Positions 17,254 to 26,956 of a stretch of 64,000 nt of DNA are shown piece by piece. The position numbers and the translations under genes were made by a program. Source of the stretch: Sinorhizobium garamanticum (GTDB lineage: Bacteria > Pseudomonadota > Alphaproteobacteria > Rhizobiales > Rhizobiaceae); assembly GCF_029892065.1 (NCBI RefSeq), contig NZ_CP120373.1, positions 3,541,001 to 3,605,000 of the forward strand, read 5' to 3'. The notes beneath the pieces are model-generated. The model was not told the origin of the DNA. It saw only the letters and a program-made list of their open reading frames with translations, and searched no databases. How positions within the stretch are numbered: the stretch's first letter is position 1; the number at the start of each line of letters is the position of its first letter.

Positions 17254-18762
17254 TCAGGCCTTGCCGGCGATCAGCATGAAGGCCGGAATCTCATCGCCAA
17301 AACCGACCGGCGTCGGACCGTCGTCATGATCGCGACGATGCCGGTTGCGGCGGTCGCGATTGTCGTCATTGGCGGCATTCTGCGTCCGGCCCGGCCGATC
17401 GTTGCGGCCGGCGTGGCCGCGCCCGTTGTCTGCATTGCGTTCCGGTTTCACCGCTTCCGCCCTTTCTGCGACTGGTTCAAGTTCAGCCGCACTATCGGCA
17501 TAGGCGGTATCAGTTCTATGATCGGAACGGCCTCTGCCGGAGCGTTCCACATCTTTTTTGCGGTCCTTGTGACGATCGCGGCCACGATCCTTGCGGCCGG
17601 TGTCATGGCTTTCCATTGGTTCCGGAAGCTCGGAAAGATCGCCGTTCAGCCATTCGACCTTCTGGCCGATGAGCTTCTCGATGGCGTCGGCGAACTTCGT
17701 GTCGCGCTTCGTGACGAGCGTGAAGGAGGCGCCGGAACGGCCGGCGCGACCGGTGCGGCCGATGCGGTGAACATAGTCTTCCGCGTGAATCGGGACGTCG
17801 AAATTGAAGACATGGCTGACATCCGGAATGTCCAGCCCGCGAGCGGCAACGTCCGAAGCGACGAGCAGCTTGATGTTGCCGTCCTTGAAACTGGCGAGCA
17901 TCGCCATGCGGGAGCGCTGATCCATGTCGCCATGCAGTGCGCCGACGGAGAAGCCGTGGCGGTCGAGCGAACGGAAGAGATCGGCAACATCCTTCTTGCG
18001 GTTGCAGAAGATAATTGCGTTCTTCAATTCGTCCTGGGAACGGATCAGATCGCGCAGGGCGGCGCGTTTTTCATAGTCCTTGGCGTGCGCGGCAACGAAA
18101 CGCTGGGTAACGGTGGTCGCCGTTGAGGAGCGGCGAGCCACTTCCACACGCTCCGGATTCTGCAGGAAGCGATCTGCGAGCTTCTGGATTTCCGGCGGCA
18201 TCGTCGCCGAGAAGAACAGCGTCTGGCGGGTAAAGGGAATAAGCTTCGCGATGCGCTCGATGTCGGGAATGAAGCCCATGTCGAGCATACGGTCCGCTTC
18301 GTCGATGACGAGGATCTCGACGCCTGACATCAAAAGCTTGCCACGCTCGAAATGGTCCAGCAGACGGCCGGGGGTGCAGATCAGCACATCGGCTCCGCGC
18401 TCGAGCTTGCGGTCCTGATCCTCAAAGGAAACACCACCAATCAAAAGCGCGATGTTGAGCTTGTGGTTCTTGCCGTACTTGTCAAAGTTCTCCGCGACCT
18501 GCGCGGCGAGCTCGCGCGTCGGCTCGAGGATCAGCGTGCGCGGCATGCGGGCGCGGGCGCGCCCCTTTTCCAGCAGCGTCAACATCGGCAGAACGAAGGA
18601 CGCCGTCTTGCCGGTTCCGGTCTGTGCAGTACCCAGAATGTCACGGCGCTGCAGCGCCGGAGGGATGGCCCCGACCTGGATCGGTGTAGGAGTTGTGTAG
18701 CCCGCATCGGTAACGGCGGAGAGAACTTTTTGGCTCAGGCCAAGGTCAGCAAAATTGGTCAA
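17254..18762 (-). CDS. rhlE: DEAD-box ATP-dependent RNA helicase, RhlE type
   Basis: 502 residues with all DEAD-box motifs in order: Q motif (FADLGLSQKVLSAVTDAGYT, then TPTPIQ), Walker A AQTGTGKT, PTRELAAQV, the DEAD box VIDEADRMLDMGF, SAT, and HRIGRTGRAGR in the second RecA domain. After about residue 375 comes a long low-complexity, Arg/Asp-rich tail (DRGRDRHKDRKKD) typical of RhlE proteins and likely to bind RNA. The expected role is ribosome assembly or RNA remodelling in the cytoplasm. The start MTNFADLGLSQK is the family N-terminus. Confidence 0.95.
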   Translation of the reverse strand: MTNFADLGLSQKVLSAVTDAGYTTPTPIQVGAIPPALQRRDILGTAQTGTGKTASFVLPMLTLLEKGRARARMPRTLILEPTRELAAQVAENFDKYGKNHKLNIALLIGGVSFEDQDRKLERGADVLICTPGRLLDHFERGKLLMSGVEILVIDEADRMLDMGFIPDIERIAKLIPFTRQTLFFSATMPPEIQKLADRFLQNPERVEVARRSSTATTVTQRFVAAHAKDYEKRAALRDLIRSQDELKNAIIFCNRKKDVADLFRSLDRHGFSVGALHGDMDQRSRMAMLASFKDGNIKLLVASDVAARGLDIPDVSHVFNFDVPIHAEDYVHRIGRTGRAGRSGASFTLVTKRDTKFADAIEKLIGQKVEWLNGDLSELPEPMESHDTGRKDRGRDRHKDRKKDVERSGRGRSDHRTDTAYADSAAELEPVAERAEAVKPERNADNGRGHAGRNDRPGRTQNAANDDNRDRRNRHRRDHDDGPTPVGFGDEIPAFMLIAGKA

Positions 18763-18813
18763 AGGGGAAACTGTTTCCGTTCCGGTTCAATAGAACTCTG
18801 ATCGATCGATGGA

Positions 18814-18838
18814 AAATGCGCCACCACGTGGCGGCGCT
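18814..18838 (-). terminator. Terminator-like hairpin after the M23 peptidase gene
   Basis: On the minus strand a 10-bp stem GCGCCGCCAC / GTGGTGGCGC with one G-T wobble is followed by ATTTTCC. It lies between the M23 gene and the rhlE start, consistent with separate transcripts. Confidence 0.6.
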
Positions 18839-18959
18839 CTTAAGCCGAAAGGCGCCGAAAGTCAAGAAATCCAGCACGTTGAAGCGGTGAAAGGTAAACG
18901 ACTGCGAATCTACCCATTTCTTGTCAAGCGGAAGGAGACAATGCTGGCGTCCGTAAACG

Positions 18960-20285
18960 TCAGTTCATCAAGCCCGCAAGCTTCGTGCCGGCACGAAGAA
19001 AAAGCACCGGATCGACGGCGCGGCCGTTCAAGCGAACTTCATAGTGCAGGTGCGGACCCGTTGACCGCCCCGTGCTTCCCGACTTGGCGATGACGTCATA
19101 TGCTCGCACATGGTCACCTTCATTGACGAGAATGACCGACAGGTGGGCATAACGCGTCACGACGCCGTTGCCATGATCGATCTCGACCATATTGCCGTAT
19201 CCGCCTGTCGGTCCGGCGGTTGTGACGGTCCCAGCGGCAGCAGAGCGAATCCGTGTGCCGATCGGTGCCCGAAAATCGATGCCCGCGTGGAGCGCCAGTC
19301 GCCCAAGAAACGGATCCAGTCGATTGCCGAAATTGCTGGTGACGTCGCTGGTGGGCGCAGGACTTTGGAGCGGCAGCTTGCGGGCGGCGTCGCGGGTTTC
19401 CTCCAGTTCCAGAAGCGCGCTATCGAGTGCTGCAAGCGACTTTCCGAAGGGATCCTCATTCTGTGGTTCGACGAACGGCCCACCGATCGCGTTTCCATCG
19501 GTCTCGTTCGCAGAAGCCTCCTGCTTTCCGGCCGATAGCGTGACGCCGGTCCATTCGACGATCGTCCTGATCGCTTCGGTCGCCCGGGTCGCGCTGCTCG
19601 TCAGATGCGCCATGCGCGCCATCTGATCGCGTTCGACATCTTTGAGTGAATGCGTAACTTTGGAAAAAATTCGGTCCGCTCGATCCGAGAGGATTTCCCT
19701 TTCGCGGCCCTCGGGCAGGGCAGGTGCGTAGGCGAGGGCGCCGAGGCGCGTCGGCGTCGCGCCGGCTTGCCCGTTCAAGCCCATGATTTCTTCAATTGCC
19801 TCCACCCCACCATTCCCATCCTCGGGCTTTTCGAAAGCGAGGGGATCGACCACAGGAGATGTGTCCTCACCGAGGCCGTCGGAAGCATCGGCACTTGCCG
19901 CCAAGGCGCCAAGCTTGCCGCTGCGCGACCATAGCGCCGATTGCTGCTGCAGGAGTTTCTCGACTTTCTCCTCGACGACCTGCTGGTCCAGCAATTGCCG
20001 GCTCGTCACCCGGTCTACCTGCGCCCTAAGCGCGGTGATTCGGTCTTCGTATTCATGCTGCATGCGAGCCTGGCGAGCGATCGTGCCGCCGATCAGGTCG
20101 TCTCTCAGGACCAGATAGGTCGTGGCCGCCAGATAGCCGATGCTGAAGACCCCGACGACAGATGTAACAAGCGCCGCCATCCACGGGCGAACGGTCATGT
20201 GCCGCACCTTGTCGCCGCTCGCCAGGATAAGCACGTGGCTTTGCCTGCGCTTGCGAAAGGCGCCGTTTGCCGAACGAACAGACAC
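18960..20285 (-). CDS. M23-family metallopeptidase (LytM/NlpD-like), membrane-anchored
   Basis: About 441 residues from a GTG at 20285, chosen because GGGGG lies 7 bases upstream on the coding strand; frames starting as far as 20357 are possible. One membrane helix follows a basic segment (MTVRPWMAALVTSVVGVFSIG), then a coiled-coil region (EYEDRITALRAQVDRVTSRQLLDQQ). The C-terminal LytM domain has zinc ligands in HAGIDFRAP (HxxxD) and HLHYEVRLNG (HxH). It is predicted to act in the periplasm on peptidoglycan, or as an amidase activator; the zinc ligands here appear intact, favouring an active endopeptidase. Confidence 0.9.
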   Translation of the reverse strand: MSVRSANGAFRKRRQSHVLILASGDKVRHMTVRPWMAALVTSVVGVFSIGYLAATTYLVLRDDLIGGTIARQARMQHEYEDRITALRAQVDRVTSRQLLDQQVVEEKVEKLLQQQSALWSRSGKLGALAASADASDGLGEDTSPVVDPLAFEKPEDGNGGVEAIEEIMGLNGQAGATPTRLGALAYAPALPEGREREILSDRADRIFSKVTHSLKDVERDQMARMAHLTSSATRATEAIRTIVEWTGVTLSAGKQEASANETDGNAIGGPFVEPQNEDPFGKSLAALDSALLELEETRDAARKLPLQSPAPTSDVTSNFGNRLDPFLGRLALHAGIDFRAPIGTRIRSAAAGTVTTAGPTGGYGNMVEIDHGNGVVTRYAHLSVILVNEGDHVRAYDVIAKSGSTGRSTGPHLHYEVRLNGRAVDPVLFLRAGTKLAGLMN

Positions 20286-20378
20286 CACATCACCCCCAGC
20301 CGGATGCGAACTAGCTCGCGTTGCCCGGGAGCGATTACACTTTATTAGGGTTAACAAACCATTGAGTGAGGATCGGCG

Positions 20379-21206
20379 TCAGATGTTGGTGGACGCCGTC
20401 ATCGAGCGGTAGAAGGACGGCGTCAAACCGGCTTCCGCACGCGCAATGTCATTGAACGGAGCCTTCAGCGGTCCGCGAAAATTCGCCCGCACGAGTGCCT
20501 GAAAGGTTGCGGCCGGATCCTTCTTTTGCCGTGCGCAAAGGAAGCGGAACCATTTTGCGCCGACGGCGACGTGACCCTTTTCGTCCTCGTAGATCACATC
20601 GAGAACGGCGGCACTCTCGTGATCGCCGGTTTCGCGCATTTTCGCCTGCAAAGCCGGCGTGACGTCAAGACCGCGGGCTTCGAGTATGAGCGGCACGACG
20701 GCAAGGCGCGCGGTCAAGTCGTTCCGTGTGTCGTGCGCGGCCTGCCACAGCCCGTCATGCGCGGGCAGGTCGCCATAGTCCGCACCAAGGTCGTTCAGCC
20801 GTCGCCGGATCATCCGAAAGTGTTTCGCCTCCTCGAAGGCGACCTGCATCCATCCGTCGAAGAACGAATTGGGCACCGGTTCCGAGGCAAAGCGGGCAAC
20901 GATATCGAGCGCCAGGTCTACGGCGTTCAATTCGATATGGGCGATCGCATGGAGCAGGGCGATGCGCCCCTTCAATGAGCCGAGCGAGCGCCGCTTGACC
21001 TGAGTCGGCGGTGTGAGCACAGGCTTCGCCGGACGTCCCGGCCGCTCGGGAACCGAGCGATCCAGCGGGGAGCGCAGCGACAGCTTTCTGCCCTGCCAAC
21101 GTCGCGCCGCCTCCTGTGCGAGCTCGGTCTTTTGGTGGAGGTCCGGTGAGCGAATCGCCTCGACGGCAGCGCCTCGCAAGCTGTGGAACTGCGGAAGGTC
21201 GGTCAT
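20379..21206 (-). CDS. DUF455 ferritin-like protein
   Basis: 275 residues from the ATG at 21206 (MTDLPQFHSLRGAAVEAI); a longer frame adds 27 unlikely residues. This is the DUF455 branch of the ferritin-like superfamily, with paired helices carrying metal-binding Glu/His residues: HIELNAVDLALDIVARF at about 99-115, FEEAKHFRMIRRRL near 130, and VIYEDEKGHVAVG near 215. Di-iron or manganese binding is suggested by these residues. It lies 17 bases downstream of the bcp-like gene and is likely cotranscribed with it, hinting at an oxidative-stress setting. Biochemical function unknown. Confidence 0.88.
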   Translation of the reverse strand: MTDLPQFHSLRGAAVEAIRSPDLHQKTELAQEAARRWQGRKLSLRSPLDRSVPERPGRPAKPVLTPPTQVKRRSLGSLKGRIALLHAIAHIELNAVDLALDIVARFASEPVPNSFFDGWMQVAFEEAKHFRMIRRRLNDLGADYGDLPAHDGLWQAAHDTRNDLTARLAVVPLILEARGLDVTPALQAKMRETGDHESAAVLDVIYEDEKGHVAVGAKWFRFLCARQKKDPAATFQALVRANFRGPLKAPFNDIARAEAGLTPSFYRSMTASTNI

Positions 21207-21223
21207 CTCTGGCCCCTTTCGGT

Positions 21224-21691
21224 TCAAAGCGTCTTTGCGGCCGCCAGAACCTCGCTCGCATGGCCTGCAACCCTGACCTTTTCCCAAACCCGGTTGATGG
21301 TCCCATCGGGGTTTATCAGGAATGTCGTGCGTTCGACCCCCATGTATTTGCGCCCGTACAGGCTCTTCTCCACCCAGACGCCATAGGCATTGACGACGTT
21401 CTTTTCTTCGTCCGCCGCCAGAGCGACGGTTAGATTGTGCTTCTTGGCGAAGCGGTCGTGCCGCTTGACCGAATCGGGCGAGAGACCGATCAGAGCAATG
21501 CCGGCGGCTTCAAATTCGTCGGCAAGGCCGGAGAAGGAGATCGCCTCCTCGGTGCAGGCCTTGGTATCGTCCTTGGGATAGAAAAAGAGCACCACCGGCT
21601 TGCCGCGAAGGGCAGAGAGCGAGATCGAACCACCACCGTCGCGAGGAAGCTCAAAATCCGGGGCGACATCACCTGGTCCCAATCGTGCCAT
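21224..21691 (-). CDS. bcp: Peroxiredoxin, Bcp/PrxQ family
   Basis: 155 residues with the thioredoxin fold. The peroxidatic cysteine sits in FYPKDDTKACTEEA at about residue 46. The second cysteine found five residues later in E. coli Bcp is replaced (EEAISF), so this appears to be a one-cysteine form or one using a different resolving partner. The motif GVERTTFLINPDG is characteristic of the family. It reduces hydroperoxides in the cytoplasm. First gene of a probable two-gene operon with the DUF455 gene, and divergent from the AsmA-like gene. Confidence 0.93.
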   Translation of the reverse strand: MARLGPGDVAPDFELPRDGGGSISLSALRGKPVVLFFYPKDDTKACTEEAISFSGLADEFEAAGIALIGLSPDSVKRHDRFAKKHNLTVALAADEEKNVVNAYGVWVEKSLYGRKYMGVERTTFLINPDGTINRVWEKVRVAGHASEVLAAAKTL

Positions 21692-22007
21692 GATTTAACC
21701 TTTCTTACGCCAAGTTTTGCAGACATTCGGCAGGTAGGGCATACCGAAAATCGGCGACAGCCGTCCAGCGGATTTGTGATAGACAGGTTGCGGACGGCTT
21801 TGTTGGCTAGGAGTCTGGTCGGCGTTTCGTCGTGCAAAAAACCGGGGCGACAGCGAGCCTTTCCACAGCATCGGTAGGGACGCGTGGTGACGTGGCTCGA
21901 CAAATTGTGATCTACATGGGTGAACAAAAGGTCCGGCCCTCGCGCGCGGCGACTGGCCTTACAAGGAAATATGCAATGCCGCACTTAGGTGGAGGGCGCC
22001 GGCACCG
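21692..22007. other. Gene-free divergent promoter region with one GC hairpin
   Basis: 316 bases between the divergent bcp-like and AsmA-like genes, with no convincing ORF. The most visible structure is GCCGTCC / GGACGGC at 21760-21798 with a 25-base loop, followed by TTTGTTGG on the plus strand. Promoters of both genes are expected here, but I cannot place them with confidence. Confidence 0.45.
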
Positions 22008-25000
22008 ATGAGCGACATCCGCGGCGAAAGGGTTTGCTTTCGCAAGGAAGACATCATCGCACTGCACGAACTGCCTTCGGCGCAAGCCCATGACCCGGTC
22101 ATCGTGCATGCGCCTCGGCCGGGCGGCGCCCTGCGTTTTCTCGGCAAGATCATACTGTGCTGCGCGTTGCTCACATTTGTCGTCGTGGCGTCCCTTGTCG
22201 CCATCATCGAAACCGGCCTGGTCGACGGGCCGCTCAATTCGCGTGCGCGCACGGCGCTGAACGCCGCGCTTGGCGAAAACTACAATGCCGATGTCGAGAG
22301 CACGGTGCTCCGCATGACGAGCGGCGGCGCGCTTGCGCTGAAGGCGCGCGGGGTGACGCTTAAGGAAAGCGGGTCGGGCCGCCACCTTGCCAAGCTCGGC
22401 GCAATTTCGATAGCGCTAGATCCCTTCGCCCTGATGACCGGACGCATAGCCGTGTCGCGGCTCGAGGCAGAAGAAGGCGAACTCGATACGGGACTGCTGC
22501 CACGCGGCGAACCGATCGACCTCACCACAATCCGAATCGCGGATGTCGGCGATGCGCTCGAGATGTTGTTCGCGCAGGCGGACCGCATGTCAAGGCTGAC
22601 CGCGGGCAGGGCGACACAAACGGTGCTGCTCTCGGATTTCAGCCTGTCGGTCACAGGGTCACGCGGTCGCGTCGTTCCCGTCGAAGTGAAAACGCTGGAG
22701 TTCACCCACGACCCCAATAGCTCCATGCGCATCGATGGAGTTGTCGCGATCGACGGCATCGAAGCGCAATTGACCGCCAAAGCTCTCGGTGAGAACGGCC
22801 GGATCGGCGGTTTCGAAGGGACGGTCAGCGCTTTGCCGCTCTCCCCCTTTCTCTATCACGGCAAGTCGGGAAGCGAGGAAGCCTTCGGTGTCGAGGCGGC
22901 GGCGGACGTCAGCCTGAGGGCCACCCGTGCGGCTGACGGCCAGAAGCCGGAGTTGGAAGTCGGCGTCAGGACATCGCAAGGTTCGTTCCATGCCGGTGGC
23001 CTTGTTTCCGCTCTCAATCCGTCCGAACTGAACGTCTCCTATGATTTTGGCCGCGCCTCGGTCGAGATATTGCCGTCCGTCGTCAAGATCGGACGCTCGA
23101 GCTTTCCTTTTACGGGCGCCCTCATCGATCTCGACAAGGTTGCGGAGGCGAGCGAAACGGGCTTCGCCGTCGACCTTCTCTTGAAGAACGCAAGCACGGA
23201 CCCTGAAGATATCCAGGAGAAACCGCTTGCCTTCGACGCCAAGGCAAGCGGACGGTTCGAGGCCGGCAGCCACCGGCTTATTTTCGACCAACTGGCGATA
23301 TCGAGCCCGCTTGGCTCCATGGCTGGTTCGCTTTCGGTCGCCTTCGGCAAGACGTCGCCGCAGATCAGCTTCGTCGCGCTCAGCGAGCAGATGCATTCCA
23401 CCGCCGTCAAGCAATTGTGGCCCTGGTGGCTCGCCAAGGGAGCGAGACGCTGGGCGATCGGCAATCTCTTCGGCGGCACGGTGACCGACGCGCGGATCGA
23501 GGTTTCGATTGCCGAGGGACGGATCGCCAACAACCAGGGCGAACTAAGGCTCGACGAGCATGAGCTCAACATCAGCTTCGCCATCGACGACACCCGTATC
23601 AACATCGCCGGGGAGATCCCACCGCTTCGTGACACCTCGGGGCGTTTCAAGCTCAGCGGCGAGCGCATGGTCGTCGACGTCGGAAAGGGTGCCGCCTATT
23701 TCCCGTCCGGCCGCTCGGTCGCGTTGAAAGGCGGCGACTTTATCATTCCCGACGTCTACAAGAAGCCGCTGATGGCGGAAATGAAGATCGAAGTCGGCGG
23801 GCAAGCCGACGCGATTGCCGAGCTTGTCGCCTATAAGCCGATCCGTGCCCTCCAGAAGACGCCATTCGTGCCGGAGGATTTCACCGGGCCGATGACCGCC
23901 CTGGTAGGCGCGCGGTTCGGCCTGGTTTCGGATCAGAAGCCGCCGTCGCCTCTCTGGCAAGCGGAGATGCAGCTTCAGGACGTGACGATCAACCGACCCA
24001 TCTCCGGTCGTTCCATCGCCAATCTGGCGGGCACAATGCGGATCGACAACGCCCAGGCGGTGCTTGCGGCCGATGCACTGATCGACGGTTCCAAGATGCG
24101 GATCGCACTCACCGAGCCGGTGGACAGCAAGGCAAACGTGAAGCGAACACGCGAGATCTCGGGGACGCTCGACGACGCCGCGCGGCGGAAGATCGCTCCG
24201 GCCTTGTCGGGCATCGTCAGCGGGCCGGTCGGCGTCGACGTTTCGATGGCGGAAGACGGCAGCCAATCGGTCAAGGCGGACCTCGGCAAGGCTTCGCTGT
24301 CGCTGCCCTGGATCGGCTGGAGCAAGGGGGCTGGTATTCCCGCAAAAGCCCAATTCACTATCAAGGCAACCGAGGGCGTGACGGAGATCGGCGATTTCGA
24401 TATCGCGGGCGACGGGTTCGGGGCTGCAGGTCGCCTGCGTGTCGATGACGCGGGCCTCGCATCGGCCGAGTTGAACGGTGTGCGCCTTGCCAACGGAGAC
24501 GATTTCGCCGTCACGATCGATCGCAGCAAGGGCGGTTATTCTGTTGGTCTGACCGGTGGGGCCGCGGACATCAGGCCGGCGCTGGTGCGAGCGAAATCCG
24601 GATCCGGTTCGGCTGACAGCGGCAATATCACGCTCAACGCCCGGCTTGACCGGGTCACGGGCTTCAACGGCGAAGTCTTGTCCAATGTGCGTTTCGCCTA
24701 TTCGGCCCGCGGGCAACAGATCGACGACATCGACCTCTCTGCCGTGACCAGGAGTGGGCAAGCGGTTGTGGCCAAGATGGCCAAATCCGGCGTCGACAAC
24801 ATACTGGAACTGACGACCGGCGACGCGGGCTCGCTGGCGCGCTTTGCCGATATCTATCGCAACATGAGCGGCGGTCTGATGCATCTGAGATTGCGCGATC
24901 GTGGCGCACGTTCCTGGCGCGGTGCTGTGGATGTGCGGAAATTCTCGCTCGTCGGCGAACAGCGGTTGCAATCCATGGTCTCGACGCCGGCGGGACAGGA

Positions 25001-25394
25001 TGGCCGCAGCCTCAACCAGGCGGTTCGGCGTGACATCGACGTGAGCACGGCGCAGTTCGACCGCGGCTTCGCTCAACTCTTCCTCGATCAGGGCACGATC
25101 CGCGTCGAAAGCGGCGTCCTGCGCGGCGTCGACGTCGGGGCGACATTTCAGGGCACCGTCCGCGACGCACGGGACCGGATGGACATGACGGGTACCTTCA
25201 TGCCGGCCTACGGGCTGAACCGGCTGTTCGGCGAACTGCCGCTGATCGGAGTCCTGCTCGGCAACGGTCGTGATCGCGGCCTGCTGGGCATCACCTTCAA
25301 GCTGACAGGCCAATTCACGCAGCCGCAGCTTACGATCAACCCATTGTCGATCATCGCGCCGGGCGTGTTCCGCAACATCTTCGAGTTTCAGTGA
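22008..25394 (+). CDS. Large AsmA-like (DUF3971/YhdP-type) envelope protein
   Basis: 1128 residues. A short cytoplasmic N-terminus is followed by one membrane helix (IILCCALLTFVVVASLVAII, about residues 48-67). A very long beta-rich region without cysteine clusters comes next. The C-terminal part (AQFDRGFAQLFLDQGTIRVE, GTFMPAYGLNRLFGELPLIG) is the AsmA-like C-terminal domain found in YhdP-type proteins. This group is implicated in lipid movement between inner and outer membranes. The start has a GGTGGAG site about 13 bases upstream. It appears monocistronic and converges on tyrS. Confidence 0.85.
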   Translation: MSDIRGERVCFRKEDIIALHELPSAQAHDPVIVHAPRPGGALRFLGKIILCCALLTFVVVASLVAIIETGLVDGPLNSRARTALNAALGENYNADVESTVLRMTSGGALALKARGVTLKESGSGRHLAKLGAISIALDPFALMTGRIAVSRLEAEEGELDTGLLPRGEPIDLTTIRIADVGDALEMLFAQADRMSRLTAGRATQTVLLSDFSLSVTGSRGRVVPVEVKTLEFTHDPNSSMRIDGVVAIDGIEAQLTAKALGENGRIGGFEGTVSALPLSPFLYHGKSGSEEAFGVEAAADVSLRATRAADGQKPELEVGVRTSQGSFHAGGLVSALNPSELNVSYDFGRASVEILPSVVKIGRSSFPFTGALIDLDKVAEASETGFAVDLLLKNASTDPEDIQEKPLAFDAKASGRFEAGSHRLIFDQLAISSPLGSMAGSLSVAFGKTSPQISFVALSEQMHSTAVKQLWPWWLAKGARRWAIGNLFGGTVTDARIEVSIAEGRIANNQGELRLDEHELNISFAIDDTRINIAGEIPPLRDTSGRFKLSGERMVVDVGKGAAYFPSGRSVALKGGDFIIPDVYKKPLMAEMKIEVGGQADAIAELVAYKPIRALQKTPFVPEDFTGPMTALVGARFGLVSDQKPPSPLWQAEMQLQDVTINRPISGRSIANLAGTMRIDNAQAVLAADALIDGSKMRIALTEPVDSKANVKRTREISGTLDDAARRKIAPALSGIVSGPVGVDVSMAEDGSQSVKADLGKASLSLPWIGWSKGAGIPAKAQFTIKATEGVTEIGDFDIAGDGFGAAGRLRVDDAGLASAELNGVRLANGDDFAVTIDRSKGGYSVGLTGGAADIRPALVRAKSGSGSADSGNITLNARLDRVTGFNGEVLSNVRFAYSARGQQIDDIDLSAVTRSGQAVVAKMAKSGVDNILELTTGDAGSLARFADIYRNMSGGLMHLRLRDRGARSWRGAVDVRKFSLVGEQRLQSMVSTPAGQDGRSLNQAVRRDIDVSTAQFDRGFAQLFLDQGTIRVESGVLRGVDVGATFQGTVRDARDRMDMTGTFMPAYGLNRLFGELPLIGVLLGNGRDRGLLGITFKLTGQFTQPQLTINPLSIIAPGVFRNIFEFQ

Positions 25395-25468
25395 GACGAT
25401 CGGCCCCGATCCCGGCACTCCTGCCATGGATCCACCGAGGCGCTGTCGTCCACGGCAGATTCAAGCGC

Positions 25469-25505
25469 GAACGGGATGGGAAACTACACGCTTCCCATCC
25501 CGTTC
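25469..25505. terminator. Long hairpin between convergent genes
   Basis: A perfect 14-bp inverted repeat (GAACGGGATGGGAA / TTCCCATCCCGTTC) with a 9-base loop lies between the AsmA-like gene and tyrS. There is no clear T-run, so it is a probable bidirectional terminator or mRNA end structure. Confidence 0.6.
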
Positions 25506-25535
25506 ATGAATGCTTTGACTTCACTCCGATGCGGC

Positions 25536-26786
25536 TCAGGCCGGCCGCACGAGGATATGCTTCTTCTTGCCGAGCGACAGCTTGATGACGCCGCCGGCTA
25601 TGTCGTCATCGGCAACGACCCGACGTTCGTCGCTGATCGCTTCGTCGTTGATTCTCACAGCACCGCCCTGGACGTGACGTCGCGCTTCGCCGTTCGAAGC
25701 CGCAAGGCCGGCGCGCACGATGAGCGTCAGCAACCCGACGCCGGCTTCGAGTTCAGCGGCGGGGACCTCGATCGACGGCAGGTTATCGGCAAGGGCGCCT
25801 TCCTCGAAGGTCTTGCGCGCCGTTTCCGCTGCATTTTCCGCAGCTTCCCGCCCATGTAGGATCGCGGTCACTTCGGTGGCGAGGATTTTCTTAGCTTCAT
25901 TGATCTCCGAACCACCGAGGGCAGCAAGTCGGTCGATTTCCGCCATCGGCAGGGTGGTGAAGAGCTTCATAAAGCGGATGACGTCAGCGTCCTCTGTGTT
26001 TCGCCAGTATTGCCAGAAATCGTATACCGAAAGCAGTTCAGCGTTCAGCCAGACGGCACCAGACGCGGACTTGCCCATCTTGGCCCCGGAAGCAGTCGTC
26101 AACAGTGGAGAGGTGAGGGCGTACAGTTGCGGCGTTCCCATGCGATGGCCAAGGTCAATACCATTGACGATGTTGCCCCACTGATCCGAACCGCCCATCT
26201 GCAAGCGGCAGTCGTAGCGCTTGCAGAGCTCCACGAAATCGTAGGCCTGGAGGATCATGTAATTGAACTCGAGGAAAGAAAGCGAGTGCTCGCGATCGAG
26301 CCTCGTCTTCACGCTGTCGAAGGAGAGCATGCGGTTCACTGAGAAATGGCGGCCGACATCGCGCAGGAATTCAAGGTAGTTGAGCGAGCGCAGCCATTCG
26401 GCATTGTTGACCATCAATGCACGATTGGCACCCTTGTCGTATTCCAAGTAGTTGGCGAACACGCGCTTGATCGAGGCTATGTTGCTTTCGATGGTCTCGA
26501 CAGTCATCAGTTGCCGTGCTTCGTCCTTGAAGGAGGGGTCTCCCACCATTCCGGTCCCCCCACCCATCAGCGAGATCGGTCGATGTCCTGTCGCCTGGAA
26601 CCAGTGCAGAAGCATGATCTGCGTCAAGTGACCAACATGGAGGCTCGATGCCGTGGGGTCGTAGCCGATGTAGGCAGTGACGGTTTCCTTCCGCAGCAGG
26701 TCGTCGAGGCCCGTTTCATCGGAAATCTGATGGATGAAACCGCGCTCGCTGAGCGTATGGAGGAAATCGGACTTGAACTCGGACAT
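25536..26786 (-). CDS. tyrS: Tyrosyl-tRNA synthetase
   Basis: 416 residues, normal for bacterial TyrRS. The class I signatures are present: HIGH-like [13 protein letters not shown] at about residues 43-55 and KMSKS-like [11 protein letters not shown] near 230. The tyrosine-binding segment [20 protein letters not shown] and SDQWGN are also visible. A C-terminal S4 RNA-binding domain begins near residue 350 ([20 protein letters not shown]). It charges tRNA-Tyr in the cytoplasm. It is divergent from anmK, with 170 bases between starts. Confidence 0.97.
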   Translation of the reverse strand: MSEFKSDFLHTLSERGFIHQISDETGLDDLLRKETVTAYIGYDPTASSLHVGHLTQIMLLHWFQATGHRPISLMGGGTGMVGDPSFKDEARQLMTVETIESNIASIKRVFANYLEYDKGANRALMVNNAEWLRSLNYLEFLRDVGRHFSVNRMLSFDSVKTRLDREHSLSFLEFNYMILQAYDFVELCKRYDCRLQMGGSDQWGNIVNGIDLGHRMGTPQLYALTSPLLTTASGAKMGKSASGAVWLNAELLSVYDFWQYWRNTEDADVIRFMKLFTTLPMAEIDRLAALGGSEINEAKKILATEVTAILHGREAAENAAETARKTFEEGALADNLPSIEVPAAELEAGVGLLTLIVRAGLAASNGEARRHVQGGAVRINDEAISDERRVVADDDIAGGVIKLSLGKKKHILVRPA

Positions 26787-26956
26787 GACCTGTTTCTTTC
26801 GGCTGGGTAGGACGTCTGCGGCCGGCGTTTATCATTGTTTTATCGAAAGTGCACGTTTTTGGTTGGCGGACATTTTGTTATGAAGGCGGTCGGCGGGACG
26901 AGGAAGAATGCCTGGTTTCTGTCGCATCGATCGAGGCAACCCGCGCGGAGGAATCA

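Noticed and set aside
23544..25427. 627-codon minus-strand frame opposite the AsmA-like gene
   Set aside because: The translation is rich in Arg, Asp and His with no domain pattern; the plus strand carries the AsmA-like protein.
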